A DNA stretch of 64,000 nt, from positions 2,046,001-2,110,000 of the forward strand of contig CAVZCL010000005.1 of assembly GCA_963773745.1 (NCBI GenBank). Reading direction: 5' to 3'. The translations under genes were made by a program, and so were the position numbers. Positions 17,296 to 26,167 of the stretch are shown one piece after another. Under the pieces are notes generated by a model. That model had not been told where the DNA came from and did no database searches. It worked only from the letters and a program-made list of their open reading frames with translations. Within the stretch, counting starts at the first letter, position 1. The number at the start of each line of letters is the position of its first letter. This stretch comes from UBA5069 sp963773745. GTDB lineage: Bacteria > Chloroflexota > Anaerolineae > Caldilineales > Caldilineaceae.

Positions 17296-19401
17296 CTATT
17301 TCAGCATCTGGTGGCGCGGCTGGCGGCCGCCCGGGCGCGGATTGGGTGGCCACGCCACGAAGACTGTAGCGGAGCGGGGCGGCGCCACAAACTTGGCGGC
17401 CTTGTGCTCGGGCGCCTCCTCCGGCTTCACAATATCAAGCGGCGGGGGCGCCGCCGTGGCAATCACGCGCCGCCATGATTCGCCGGCGGGCAAGTTGGGC
17501 ATCTCGAAGGTTAGCGGCTCCCAAAAGGCATTAAGAACGACGTGCAGCCTTTCGCCCACTGCCGGATAGGCAAGCGTGAAACTGAGCCAGCGTACATCGG
17601 CGCCCCATTCAGGCTGGCCCACCTTGCGCCCGTGAAAGACAAGCGAAGGCTCGTTGCGGCGCGTGCTTTGGGGCAAATAGATCGAAGCGTGGAGAATTTC
17701 CGTGCTCCGGTAGAAGCGCAGCAGTTCGCGCGTAAAGCGCAAGTTCTCCGCCGATTCCTCCAGGTCATTCCAATCAAACCAGGAGAGCGGGTTGGCCTGG
17801 CCGTAGGCGTTGTTGTTGCCTCCCTGGCTCCGCCGCACCTCGTCGCCCATCAGCAGCATGGGTGTGCCCTGCGCCATAAAGAGGATTGTCAGGAAGTTCT
17901 TGATCTGGCGCGTCCGCAGCGCGTTGATTGTGGGATCATCCGTGGGCCCCTCGGCGCCGGAATTCCAACTGTGGTTGTTGCTCTCGCCATCGCGGTTGTT
18001 CTCGCCATTGGCAAGGTTGTGCTTCTCGTTGTAGGAGACAAGGTCGTTGAGCGTGAAACCGTCGTGCGAGGTGACGAAGTTGACCGTCCTGCGCACATTG
18101 CGGTCTGTGCGCGGGTAGAGGTCCGGACTGCCGGCAATGCGCAGCCCCATCTTCACGGCCATACCGCCGTCGCCCTTGACAAAGCGGCGTACATCATCAC
18201 GGAAGTGGCCATTCCACTCAGCGAAGCGATCACCAATAAAGCTGCCCACTTGATAGAGGCCGCCCGCATCCCACGCTTCGGCAATGATGGCGGTGCCGGC
18301 CAGCACGGGGTCGGATTCAATCGCCCACAGCAGGGGTGGGCTGGCAAGTGGCTCGCCGAATTCGCCACGCGAAAGCGCCGACGCCAGGTCGAAGCGGAAG
18401 CCATCCACATGCATCTCCGTCACCCAGTAACCAAGGCTTTCGCGGATGAGGCGGCGCACGATTGAGTGGTTGGCGTTTATGGTGTTGCCGCAGCCGCTGT
18501 AGTTGGCGTAGGCCGAAGGCTCGCCGCCGGGGATGTAGTAGGCAACGTTCTCGAGGCCGCGATAGCAGAGCGTGGGGCCGTCCGCGCCGTTCTCGGTTGT
18601 GTGGTTGAAGACCACATCCAGAAAGACGGCAATGCCCGCACGATGGAGCGCCTTGACCATGTCGCGGAACTCGTCCACCACAGCGTGCGCGTCGCCGTGC
18701 ACGGCATATGCGCTGTGGGGGGCCATGAAGGCAATCGGGCTGTAGCCCCAGAAATTGGTCAGTCCGGCAGGTGCATCCGCCGGGTCAAACTGGGCAACGG
18801 GCAGCAGTTCCACCGTGTTGACGCCGAGCGACTGGAGATAGGGAATCTTCTCGATGAGGCCGCGATAGGTGCCGCGCAACTCGTCGCGCACGCCCGAGTT
18901 CGGGTTGGCCGTGAAGCCTGCCACGTGCATCTCGTAGATGATCGTGCGTTCGTGGGTCTCGCTGAGAGGTGTGTCACCCTCCCAGTCATAGGTTGACGGG
19001 TCAATGACGATTGCACGCAGCGATTGGGCTACGTTGTCACCCTTGCGGCAGGCTGCCGCGCGATCGTAAAGATGCGTGGAAATGGCGCGCGCATAAGGAT
19101 CAATGAGCACCTTCGTCCCGTCGAAGCGGTCGCCGTGGACGGGATCGAAGGGTCCGTAGACACGAAAGCCGTAGAGTTGCCCGGCGCGCAGGCCGGGTAC
19201 GCAGACGTGCCAGTAGTAGAATGTGCGGTTGACCTTGGGGTCAAGGCGAATTGTGCGCGCAGGCGCTGGGTCCAGCGGCGTGTCGAAGAGCAGCAGTTCG
19301 ACAGCCGTGGCGTGTTGTGAAAAGAGCGAAAAGTTTACCCCTTGGGATGATACGGTGGCCCCAAGCGGATAGCTTTGGCCGGGCATCGTGTCTTCAGCCA
19401 T
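17296..19401 (-). CDS. glgX: Glycogen debranching enzyme GlgX (GH13)
   Basis: 701 residues. N-terminal CBM48-type domain (SYPLGATVSSQGVNFSLFSQHA), then a GH13 barrel with the four conserved regions: DVVFNH, DGFRFDLASAL (nucleophile Asp), IAEAWD (acid Glu) and VTSHDG (transition-state Asp). GDNVAQSLRAIVIDPSTYDW and FWGYSPIAFMAPHSAYA are isoamylase/GlgX hallmarks. It hydrolyses alpha-1,6 branches of phosphorylase-limit glycogen. Start is ATG 19401 or ATG 19389 four codons later. No other glycogen genes are beside it. Confidence 0.93.
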   Translation of the reverse strand: MAEDTMPGQSYPLGATVSSQGVNFSLFSQHATAVELLLFDTPLDPAPARTIRLDPKVNRTFYYWHVCVPGLRAGQLYGFRVYGPFDPVHGDRFDGTKVLIDPYARAISTHLYDRAAACRKGDNVAQSLRAIVIDPSTYDWEGDTPLSETHERTIIYEMHVAGFTANPNSGVRDELRGTYRGLIEKIPYLQSLGVNTVELLPVAQFDPADAPAGLTNFWGYSPIAFMAPHSAYAVHGDAHAVVDEFRDMVKALHRAGIAVFLDVVFNHTTENGADGPTLCYRGLENVAYYIPGGEPSAYANYSGCGNTINANHSIVRRLIRESLGYWVTEMHVDGFRFDLASALSRGEFGEPLASPPLLWAIESDPVLAGTAIIAEAWDAGGLYQVGSFIGDRFAEWNGHFRDDVRRFVKGDGGMAVKMGLRIAGSPDLYPRTDRNVRRTVNFVTSHDGFTLNDLVSYNEKHNLANGENNRDGESNNHSWNSGAEGPTDDPTINALRTRQIKNFLTILFMAQGTPMLLMGDEVRRSQGGNNNAYGQANPLSWFDWNDLEESAENLRFTRELLRFYRSTEILHASIYLPQSTRRNEPSLVFHGRKVGQPEWGADVRWLSFTLAYPAVGERLHVVLNAFWEPLTFEMPNLPAGESWRRVIATAAPPPLDIVKPEEAPEHKAAKFVAPPRSATVFVAWPPNPRPGGRQPRHQMLK

Positions 19402-19502
19402 ATTGATGACAACCAGTTGCAGGTTTGGAAAGTGATGAAATCAGGTCCACGTTCGCTTCGCAGCGGCGGCTTGATGGTGTGTCTTGGGAGTCTGCGATAT
19501 TC

Positions 19503-19557
19503 GTGGCGGAGGCGCTCCTGCCCCTCGTTGTGCTCGAACCGTACTCTTGCGCAGAAC
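19503..19557. repeat. Half-copy of palindrome family D
   Basis: GTGGCGGAGGCGCTCCTGCC and the following CCCTCGTTGTGCTCG are close to one arm of the element at 61986-62134. Only one arm is present, in the gap between glgX and the DUF1653 gene. Confidence 0.55.
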
Positions 19558-19609
19558 AGGTCCACAACGTCCACAAGCCACGCCGCAGGGACATGGGCGG
19601 CGCGCCGTG

Positions 19610-20770
19610 CTACAGCGCCATCCGCCCATAGGCGCGCAGGCTCCGCAGCGCCTCCAGCGTGAGGATGCCTTGCCACGCACGGCGCGCCGCCGGCCATGCC
19701 TCAACATGCAGCTCGCCCCAACTCCACTGCGGCGACCATGAGCCGTCGTCGTTCTGTTCGACAATGCGGTGGTCGAGATTTACAGCAACCAGCGATGCCA
19801 ACTCGGCCGCAAAGAGGGTGCCGGGCTTGGGCGCAACCTGCAGCGGCTGCAGCGAGTAGCTCTCCCACGCCTCGGCGTCCTGCGCCATGGTGATTGGCAG
19901 CGAGCGCACGACGGCCGCGTGCGCGGCGGCGCGCAGCGCGTCGTCCACAGCGGGCGCATCAAGCAGGCGCAGCGTGCAGAGCAACTCATTCATGTCGAGC
20001 GGCTCGACCATTTGCGCATAGTGAGCAGTGAGAGTGGGTTCAACCTGCGCCACCAGCGCGCTGTCGGCGAGCGAAGGCCACGTGTACAGCCACGCAAGCA
20101 CCTCGGCGCGCGGGTTCACCGTGTATTGGCGAAACCAGGTGGGGTGGTCGGGGCCAATCGTCCACCAGGGCGCGTGGGGTGCGTCGTTGGCTGTTGGGGG
20201 AATCAGCGGCCAGCGGGCGAGTTCTGCGTCGAAGGCGCGATTGAGCCAGCGCATAGCCCCTTGCACCAGCGGGTTAGCCGCGTCCGCGCCCAACTCATGC
20301 AACCGCTGCAGCGCACTGGTTGTGGCCAGCGCCGATGAATTGGGCGTGTTCAGGTCGGGCTCGAGACCATGGCCAAAGCCGCCGTCACTGTTCTGGTAGG
20401 CAGCGAGCGCCGCAAACACATCCTCTGCCGGCGCGCCTTCGAAGTCGTGCAGATAGTGCGCTGCTTCGAGCGTGCGCGCTTCGCTCAGCATGAAGGCGCG
20501 CGCGTAAAGCTGCGCCTCGTGCGAAAGCTTGCGCACCGTGCTGGGCGCCAGCCATGCAAAGCGTGGCTGCGCAATGCCATTGCGCGTCACATCCTCTGCG
20601 AACATGGCGCGTGGCCGCACAAAAAGGCCATAGCCGCCGTAGAGCGCGCGGTAGACCACCAGCTCCTCCTGCGTTTCCGAGTGGGTGGCCGTACCCAGCA
20701 GCTCGTACTCCATGCCTTTGAAGTGGCGATAGCGCCCGGGCGGCAGCGGGCGCTGCGTTGCGTCGCTCAT
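19610..20770 (-). CDS. DUF1653 domain fused to an alpha-toroid (prenyltransferase-like) domain
   Basis: 386 residues. ATG 20770 overlaps the stop of the upstream thioesterase gene by ATGA; the longer frame upstream is antisense-like and rejected. Residues 1-70 form a DUF1653 module (PPGRYRHFKGMEYELLGTATHSETQEELVVYRALYG in outline; FVRPRAMF). The rest is rich in helices with AYQNSDGGFGHGLEPDLN, a QxxDGGFG motif typical of squalene-cyclase/prenyltransferase alpha-toroids, and a second NDDGSWSPQWSWGE repeat near the C-terminus. No catalytic DDTA-type motif is seen, so a cyclase activity is doubtful. Function unknown. Confidence 0.72.
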   Translation of the reverse strand: MSDATQRPLPPGRYRHFKGMEYELLGTATHSETQEELVVYRALYGGYGLFVRPRAMFAEDVTRNGIAQPRFAWLAPSTVRKLSHEAQLYARAFMLSEARTLEAAHYLHDFEGAPAEDVFAALAAYQNSDGGFGHGLEPDLNTPNSSALATTSALQRLHELGADAANPLVQGAMRWLNRAFDAELARWPLIPPTANDAPHAPWWTIGPDHPTWFRQYTVNPRAEVLAWLYTWPSLADSALVAQVEPTLTAHYAQMVEPLDMNELLCTLRLLDAPAVDDALRAAAHAAVVRSLPITMAQDAEAWESYSLQPLQVAPKPGTLFAAELASLVAVNLDHRIVEQNDDGSWSPQWSWGELHVEAWPAARRAWQGILTLEALRSLRAYGRMAL

Positions 20771-21201
20771 GCGCACCTCGCTTCCAGCGCCAGCATCTGC
20801 GCCCGCACATCGTCGGGGATCGGCGCCTTGGCAGCCAGCGTGTAGTCGTAGGCCACGACCAGCCCCTCGCCTTCGGCAACAACGCGCCCCTGCGCCTTGC
20901 TCACAAGGCGGTGCTGCATGGTGAAGCGGTCCACGCCCATGTCGCGCATGCGCGTGCCCACAATCAGCGTGTCGGGAAATACAACAGGGCTCATAAAGCG
21001 GCACTGCACTGAGGCCAATATGGGGCCAATGCCCGAGCCGCCCATAAACTCGACATCATGCAACGCGCGCAGGTAGGCGACGCGCCCGCTCTCAATGTAG
21101 CGGAAGTAGACGACGTTGTTGAGATGGCCAAAGGCGTCCATCTCGCCCCAGGCAACCGGTATTTCGGTGTGGACTGGAAACGCTGAAAGGAAATGGCTCA
21201 T
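20767..21201 (-). CDS. Acyl-CoA thioesterase, 4HBT (hot-dog) family
   Basis: 144 residues from ATG 21201. Seen: VAWGEMDAFGHLNNVVYFRYIESGRVAYL, which contains the catalytic D-x-x-x-H-x-N-N-x-x-Y motif of YbgC/FcbC-type hot-dog thioesterases, followed by the long central helix and VVFPDTLIVGTRM strand. It hydrolyses acyl-CoA or acyl-carrier thioesters; substrate unknown. The downstream gene starts inside its stop codon. Confidence 0.85.
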   Translation of the reverse strand: MSHFLSAFPVHTEIPVAWGEMDAFGHLNNVVYFRYIESGRVAYLRALHDVEFMGGSGIGPILASVQCRFMSPVVFPDTLIVGTRMRDMGVDRFTMQHRLVSKAQGRVVAEGEGLVVAYDYTLAAKAPIPDDVRAQMLALEARCA

Positions 21202-21705
21202 GGCAAGTTGGCTGGATTGCGGGGCTGCAGCATGCCCCGTGGTTGAGCGCAAAATTCGTCCGCGCTGACTCTTGACGCTGCCGGTAGACCATGCTACCAT
21301 AAGCAACGGCGATTCGCATTGCCGCACATCAGGCAGCGGCAACCAGCAAAGACGTACGACTTCACAAGTCTACCAGAAGGGAGAGATACATGGCAGCCAA
21401 GGCGATTGTCCTAACGCAGGAAATGTGGGCCGGCATGTGCTCGTCCGAGAACTGGTTGTCACCCCGATTTTGCTGAGGCGCGCGCCGCGTCGATCCTCGC
21501 CAATCTCCAGACACCTTCCTCGGCCGCAGCGCTACGACGCCAGCGGCTGATTTGATCCTGCGCGCAACGCACTGTGTGCGGCGCGCCTCAATCTCCGCAG
21601 CGACGGCCGGCGGCCACGCGGCGGCCTTTGCGCGCCTGCCGTGCGGCCATCCTCACATCATTCCAGCAAGCAACAAATCCCGCACAGCGGGGAGGATGAC
21701 CTACA
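21202..21705 (+). other. 504-bp intergenic leader with a promoter and a 28-codon ORF
   Basis: A promoter (TTGACG 21272, TACCAT 21295) faces right. A short frame at 21390-21476 (ATG GCA GCC AAG) has AAGGGAGAG just upstream, and protein-like text continues in other frames to about 21550, which may be another small gene broken by indels. I recognise no family. The rest shows nothing clear. Confidence 0.35.
21272..21300 (+). promoter_or_regulatory. Candidate promoter upstream of the RIO kinase
   Basis: TTGACG at 21272-21277, 17-base spacer, TACCAT at 21295-21300; predicted start near 21307, giving a leader of about 400 bases before the kinase. Confidence 0.45.
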
Positions 21706-22722
21706 TTGAGTTCTTACAAGTACGACATGGAACTGACCGACGGTGACGGCTGGCACGCCGAAGCCGCACGTTTTGGCTTCGACTTTGGAGAAGATGAAGT
21801 GGTGCAGCCACGTGCTGCGCTGCGCAAGAGCAGGAAGAAGGCCGCGCCCAAACGCGCTGCCGTGGTGGATACGCTCGCCGGTGGTGTGGAGAGCCTGGAC
21901 GAAAACTTTGTAATCTCCTATGTGCCGGCGCGCTACGAGGCGATCTGGCTGCTCGACTCGCTGCGCCCCTTTGCCGAGCGCGCGCTGATTCAAGACGTGC
22001 TGGCAATCGTCAAGGGGGGCAAGGAGGCGAACGTCTACCTCTGCGAGGCGGTGCCGGAGACGGGTTACGGGCTGATCGCGGCCAAAGTCTACCGGCCGCG
22101 CGCCTTCCGCAACCTGCGCAATGACAAGATGTACCGCGAGGGGCGCGAGATTGTTGACAGCAAGGGGGTGGCCATCAAGGCGCAGGATACCCGCGAGATG
22201 CGCGCTATTCGCAACAAGACTGCCTTTGGCACCTCAATCACGCATACGTCGTGGCTTATGTACGAGCACCTTACGCTGGGGCGGCTCTACGATGCAGGCG
22301 CGTCAGTGCCACATCCCATCGGCGCGAGCGAAAATGCGCTGCTCATGAGCTATATCGGCAGCCGTCACGAGCCCGCGCCTGTGCTGCACAGCGTAGCGCT
22401 CGAGTCGGCGCGCGAGGCCGAATACCTCTTCCAGGAGGTGCTGCGCAACGTGGACATCATGCTGCGCATGGGGATGATTCACGGCGACCTGTCGCCCTAC
22501 AACATTCTCTACTGGGAGGGCAAGGTGACGCTGATTGATTTTCCGCAGGTAACCCTTGCCGAATCCAACAGCAACGCCTACAAGATACTGCAGCGCGACC
22601 TGCAGCGTGTGTGCGATTACTTCGCTCCCTACGGTGTGGATGCCGATGCACCCACGATCACGCGCCGGCTCTGGAGCAAGTATGTCGCCCTCCCCCTGCC
22701 GGAGGACAGGAGGGCGCTGTAA
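21706..22722 (+). CDS. RIO1-type atypical serine kinase
   Basis: 338 residues from TTG 21706 with GGGGAGG about ten bases upstream. Seen: nucleotide-binding VKGGKEANVYLCEA (about 103), catalytic lysine in LIAAKVYRP, and the catalytic loop GMIHGDLSPYNILYW with metal-binding LIDFPQ, as in RIO kinases of archaea and eukaryotes (HxDLSxYN and IDxPQ). Length and a positively charged N-terminal segment fit. Bacterial RIO proteins are ATP-dependent kinases or ATPases with unclear targets, possibly ribosome biogenesis. It stands alone. Confidence 0.85.
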   Translation: MSSYKYDMELTDGDGWHAEAARFGFDFGEDEVVQPRAALRKSRKKAAPKRAAVVDTLAGGVESLDENFVISYVPARYEAIWLLDSLRPFAERALIQDVLAIVKGGKEANVYLCEAVPETGYGLIAAKVYRPRAFRNLRNDKMYREGREIVDSKGVAIKAQDTREMRAIRNKTAFGTSITHTSWLMYEHLTLGRLYDAGASVPHPIGASENALLMSYIGSRHEPAPVLHSVALESAREAEYLFQEVLRNVDIMLRMGMIHGDLSPYNILYWEGKVTLIDFPQVTLAESNSNAYKILQRDLQRVCDYFAPYGVDADAPTITRRLWSKYVALPLPEDRRAL

Positions 22723-22826
22723 CAGCAGTTCATGGGTTCAAAGTGGTCAATGGTTAAGGACGGTCAAGGGTTCAAGGCGTCTTGGGTGAAGCCTCGCCAG
22801 TACATCCTGATACCATTCACCTTCGA

Positions 22827-23717
22827 TTACGCTTTCCCGACCTGCACGCCCGCCTGCTCCTCAATGTTCTTGATGAAGGCCGACGCGTTCTCTTCACCCC
22901 AACCGCGGTTGACGCCGCCCTTGATCATCTCGCGGATGACGGCCAGCGCCGGCGTGGGCGCCTGCAGATCCTGCGCAAAGCGGCTGATAAGGTTGGCGTC
23001 CTTGTACATGAGCTTGAGCGCAAAGTTCACATCGAAGTCGCGTGCAATCAAGCCCGCACCCACGCCGTCGAAGATGGGCGACTTGAAGTCGGTGACGTGC
23101 ACCACGTCGAGCACCTCGCGCGGGTCAAGCCCCGCCTTGGTGGCAAGCACCAGCGCCTCGCCAATCGCCTCGAGCTGGAAGGCGACGAGCAGGTTGCCCA
23201 CCAGCTTCATGGATGCGCCCTTGCCCGTCTCGCCCATATAGTGGGTGGTTTCGCTCAGCACGGCGAGGATGGGCTGAATGCGGTCGTAGAGTGCGCGCTC
23301 GCCACCGACGACAATCCACAGGCCGCCGCCCGCCGCTTCGTTCTTGCTGCCGAAGACGGGCGCATCCAGGAACTGCACGCCCTTGGCTGCGAACGCGGCG
23401 GCTTCCTTGCGGCTGGTCTCCGGGTGCAGCGTCGTCATGTCGACGACGACCTGCCCCTCGTGCACGGCAGCAAGCAGGCCACCTTCGCCCCACACAAGAT
23501 CTTCGACGGCAGCGTCGTCGCTCAGGCAGTACATGACCACGTCGGCGTCCTTCACAGCTGCGGCGGGGCTGCTCGCACTCTGTGCGCCTGCATCCACCAG
23601 CGGCTGCATGCGCTCGGGCGAGCGATTCCACACGGTCACTGGGTAGCCGGCCTTGACCAGGTTCGCGGCCATCCCGCGCCCCATAATTCCCATGCCCAGG
23701 TACGCGATCTTCTCCAT
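22827..23717 (-). CDS. 3-hydroxyisobutyrate dehydrogenase-family oxidoreductase
   Basis: 296 residues from ATG 23717 with AAGGAG upstream. Rossmann motif AYLGMGIMGRGMAANLVKAG at the N-terminus; TTLHPETSRK and DAPVFGSKNEAAGGGL form the substrate-binding signature; catalytic Lys is in GASMKLVGNLLV. The family (HIBADH, tartronate semialdehyde reductase, GLYR1, LtnD) reduces or oxidises beta-hydroxyacids with NAD(P). It is the last gene of the leftward Dak/ABC locus, which argues for a sugar-acid or triose substrate, though a 285-bp gap with a palindrome separates it from the permease. Confidence 0.85.
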   Translation of the reverse strand: MEKIAYLGMGIMGRGMAANLVKAGYPVTVWNRSPERMQPLVDAGAQSASSPAAAVKDADVVMYCLSDDAAVEDLVWGEGGLLAAVHEGQVVVDMTTLHPETSRKEAAAFAAKGVQFLDAPVFGSKNEAAGGGLWIVVGGERALYDRIQPILAVLSETTHYMGETGKGASMKLVGNLLVAFQLEAIGEALVLATKAGLDPREVLDVVHVTDFKSPIFDGVGAGLIARDFDVNFALKLMYKDANLISRFAQDLQAPTPALAVIREMIKGGVNRGWGEENASAFIKNIEEQAGVQVGKA

Positions 23718-23761
23718 CAGAATCTCCTTCCCCATTGTTGCCACGCGTGGGTGCGCAGCAC

Positions 23762-23904
23762 TTGTAGCGGGGGGCTTCCAGCCCTCCGGCTGTTGTAGGT
23801 CACGTCTCCCGGCGTGACGACCGTAGGTCACGTCTCCCGACGTGACGCAGTACGCGCCGCCATGCAGAGGCCCAAAACGGAGGGCTGGAAGCCCCCCGCT
23901 ACAA
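23762..23904. repeat. Palindromic repeat, family C, with internal tandem units
   Basis: Arms 23762-23788 and 23878-23904 are perfectly complementary (27 bp). Inside are two near-identical 25-base units at 23795-23819 and 23823-23847, each itself containing GTCACG and CGTGAC. The CGGCGTGACG core also occurs in family A. It occupies the gap between the permease and the dehydrogenase. Confidence 0.85.
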
Positions 23905-23928
23905 CGGCTGCGCACTTCGGCGCCTATC

Positions 23929-23991
23929 GTAGCGGAGGGGCTCCTGCCCCTCGTTTTGCTCGCGCTCTACTCTGCCTGCGCAGATGATGGC
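23929..23991. repeat. Half-copy of palindrome family D
   Basis: GTAGCGGAGGGGCTCCTGCC plus CCTCGTTTTGCTC matches one arm of 61986-62134, right beside the family C element and overlapping nothing coding. Confidence 0.65.
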
Positions 23992-24002
23992 CGGGAGGCT
24001 GC

Positions 24003-25025
24003 TTACCTGGGCGATCTGTTCTGCCGCTGCTGGCTGTAGTAGTTGAGAACCATCACGAGCAGCAGCAGCGCGCCCCACGCGAACTGGCGGAAGAAGATGG
24101 CCGCGCTCGAGCCCGAAAGCTGGAGCATGAGCATGTTCAAGCCAGTCGACAGGAACTGCAGCGATAGCACCGCCAGCACCAGGCCGCCGATCGTGCCAAA
24201 GCCGCCCGTGTAGCTGACGCCCCCCAAAATTGAAATGAGCACCGAAAGCAGCACAAAGGACTCGCCGTAGTCGGGCTTGGCCGAGTTGGCACGTGCCAGA
24301 AAGACGATGCCCGCCACGGCCCCCAGCAGCCCAGCCAGCCAATACGTGCGAATCAGCACGACCATGCTGCGGATGCCCGAAAAGCGCGCCGCCGTGGTAT
24401 TCGTGCCCAGCATATACACGTTGAAGCCCCACGTGGTGCGGTTGAGGATCAGCGCAAAGAGGGCCGCTGCGAGTGCAAAGATGATGACCGGGTAGGGAAT
24501 CCCCAGCACCGCGCCGTTGCCGATCACCGCCATCTGCGCGGTGCGCACGGCATAACCGCCGGTGATGACATAGCCGAAGCCCGTGTAGAGCGAGCCTGTG
24601 CCCAGCGTGGCCAGAATGGGCGGGATGCCAATGCGCGCGACGAGGAAGCCGTTGAAGAGGCCGCAGAGGCTGCCCACGACCAGCGCCACGCCGATTGCCG
24701 CCAGCATGAGCCACAGTGGCGACGAGCCGTCGGGCGCATAATGCACCATGGTCAGCGCGGCCAGAATGCCCGAGAGGTTGGCAATGCCGACCACGCTCAG
24801 GTCAATGCCGCCACTGATCATGGTCACGGCAATCGCAATCGCGAGGATGCCGTATTCGGGAAACTGAACCGCCATGGATTGCATGTTGCGCACGCTGAAA
24901 AACTGCTCGCGCAGAATGATGCTGAAGGCAAGGAAGATCAGCGCCGAGATGACGGCCAGCCGCAGCACAGGATTGTTGCGGCGCGCTCTGATTGGCAGCG
25001 TAGGTATGGCAGTGGATTCAGTCAT
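24003..25025 (-). CDS. Sugar ABC transporter permease 2 (RbsC type)
   Basis: 340 residues from ATG 25025. About nine hydrophobic helices; ILAIAIAVTMISGGIDLSVVGIANLSG is the BPD_transp_2 signature, and GIPPILATLGTGSLYTGFGYVITGG plus YTGGFGTIGGLVLAV near the C-terminus are typical of the RbsC/XylH/LsrD family. It pairs with the second permease gene just upstream. Together they probably make a heterodimeric channel, as in LsrC/LsrD. Confidence 0.9.
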   Translation of the reverse strand: MTESTAIPTLPIRARRNNPVLRLAVISALIFLAFSIILREQFFSVRNMQSMAVQFPEYGILAIAIAVTMISGGIDLSVVGIANLSGILAALTMVHYAPDGSSPLWLMLAAIGVALVVGSLCGLFNGFLVARIGIPPILATLGTGSLYTGFGYVITGGYAVRTAQMAVIGNGAVLGIPYPVIIFALAAALFALILNRTTWGFNVYMLGTNTTAARFSGIRSMVVLIRTYWLAGLLGAVAGIVFLARANSAKPDYGESFVLLSVLISILGGVSYTGGFGTIGGLVLAVLSLQFLSTGLNMLMLQLSGSSAAIFFRQFAWGALLLLVMVLNYYSQQRQNRSPR

Positions 25026-25080
25026 AATTGCGTCCGTGCCGCTGGGCGGCCCTGATTGAGTGCGGAACTGGGCAGGCGCA

Positions 25081-26122
25081 TCAGGCAACCCCTTCGGTAA
25101 TTTGAATGCGGCGCTGGGCGCGCTGGGCCTGCAGCGCCGGCACGCCCGTGCCGATAATGATGATGACGCCAAGCACAACACGCTGCCATGTGGACGGGAT
25201 TCCCACGAGAATCAGGCTGTTGTTCATGATGACAACCAGCGCGACGCCAAGCAGCGTACCCAGCACCGTGCCGCGCCCACCCGTAAGCGTTGCGCCGCCC
25301 AGCACAACGGCGGCAATCACACTCAGCTCCGAACCGACAATGTCCTGCGGGTTGGCCTGGCGGCCAAGCGCCGCATACGTCACGCCGGCAATCCCCGAGA
25401 GCAGCCCCACCGTGCCGTATATGAAATACTGAATGCGCGGCGATGTTGAAGCCGGCGCGCTCGGCCGCCTCGCGTGCGCCGCCCAGCGCATAGACGCCGC
25501 GCCCGAGCATTGTGTAGTCAAGCATGAGCCATGTGAGCAGTGCTGCCGCCACCGTAATGAAGATGCCCGGATGGAGGCGCGAAACGCCGCCATTGGCCAG
25601 TGGCACTTCAATCAGCGTGCTGCGCGCAAACTCCGTGAAGCTGGGCGGCATGGCGCGGATAATGCCGTTGCCGATCGCGAAGAGCACAAAGCCGTGGAAC
25701 ATGCTCAACGTGCCCAGTGTGACGATCAGTGTGGGCAACTTGAAGCGCGAGATGAAGAACGCGTTGATGAAGCCCAGCCCCAGCCCGATTGCGCCTGAGA
25801 GAATGAAGGCGACCCACATGGGCGCGTCCACCCAGTAGGCGTTGAGCAGCTTGGTGGTGGAATACATGGCAAAGACGGCCACCGCCGTAAACGAGACATC
25901 AATGCCGCCCGAGATGATGACGAGCAGCACGCCCATGGCAAAGATGCCCATGACGATGGAGCTGCGCAGCAGGTCGAAGACATTGGCAACGGTAAAGAAA
26001 ACCGGATTGACGACACCGACAATAATGCAGAGCAGCAGAATCGTCAGCGCCACAATCGATTCGGTCTTGCGGAGGAAAGTGAGGTTCACAGGCAGCGTCC
26101 TTGCGGCAATCGTACAACTCAT
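25081..26122 (-). CDS. Sugar ABC transporter permease 1 (RbsC type), one frameshift
   Basis: About 346 residues after repair. From ATG 26122 the frame shows VLLVIISGGIDVSFTAVAVFA and KLPTLIVTLGTLSMFHG, then breaks near 25440 (an extra base in GCCGCGC); the other frame resumes with IQYFIYGTVGLLSGIAGV, VVLGGATLTGGRGTVLGTLLG and ends at 25081. Order and motifs are those of RbsC-type permeases. A paralogous permease follows. The break is likely a consensus error because both sides are fully conserved. Confidence 0.82.
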
Positions 26123-26167
26123 TCTTCAAACGGCGCTCGTCAACAGAAGCGCGTTGCGCTTCAGTCT

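Noticed and set aside
23795..23847. CRISPR-like short direct repeats
   Set aside because: Only two 25-base units with a 3-base gap, no spacers of usual length and no cas genes.
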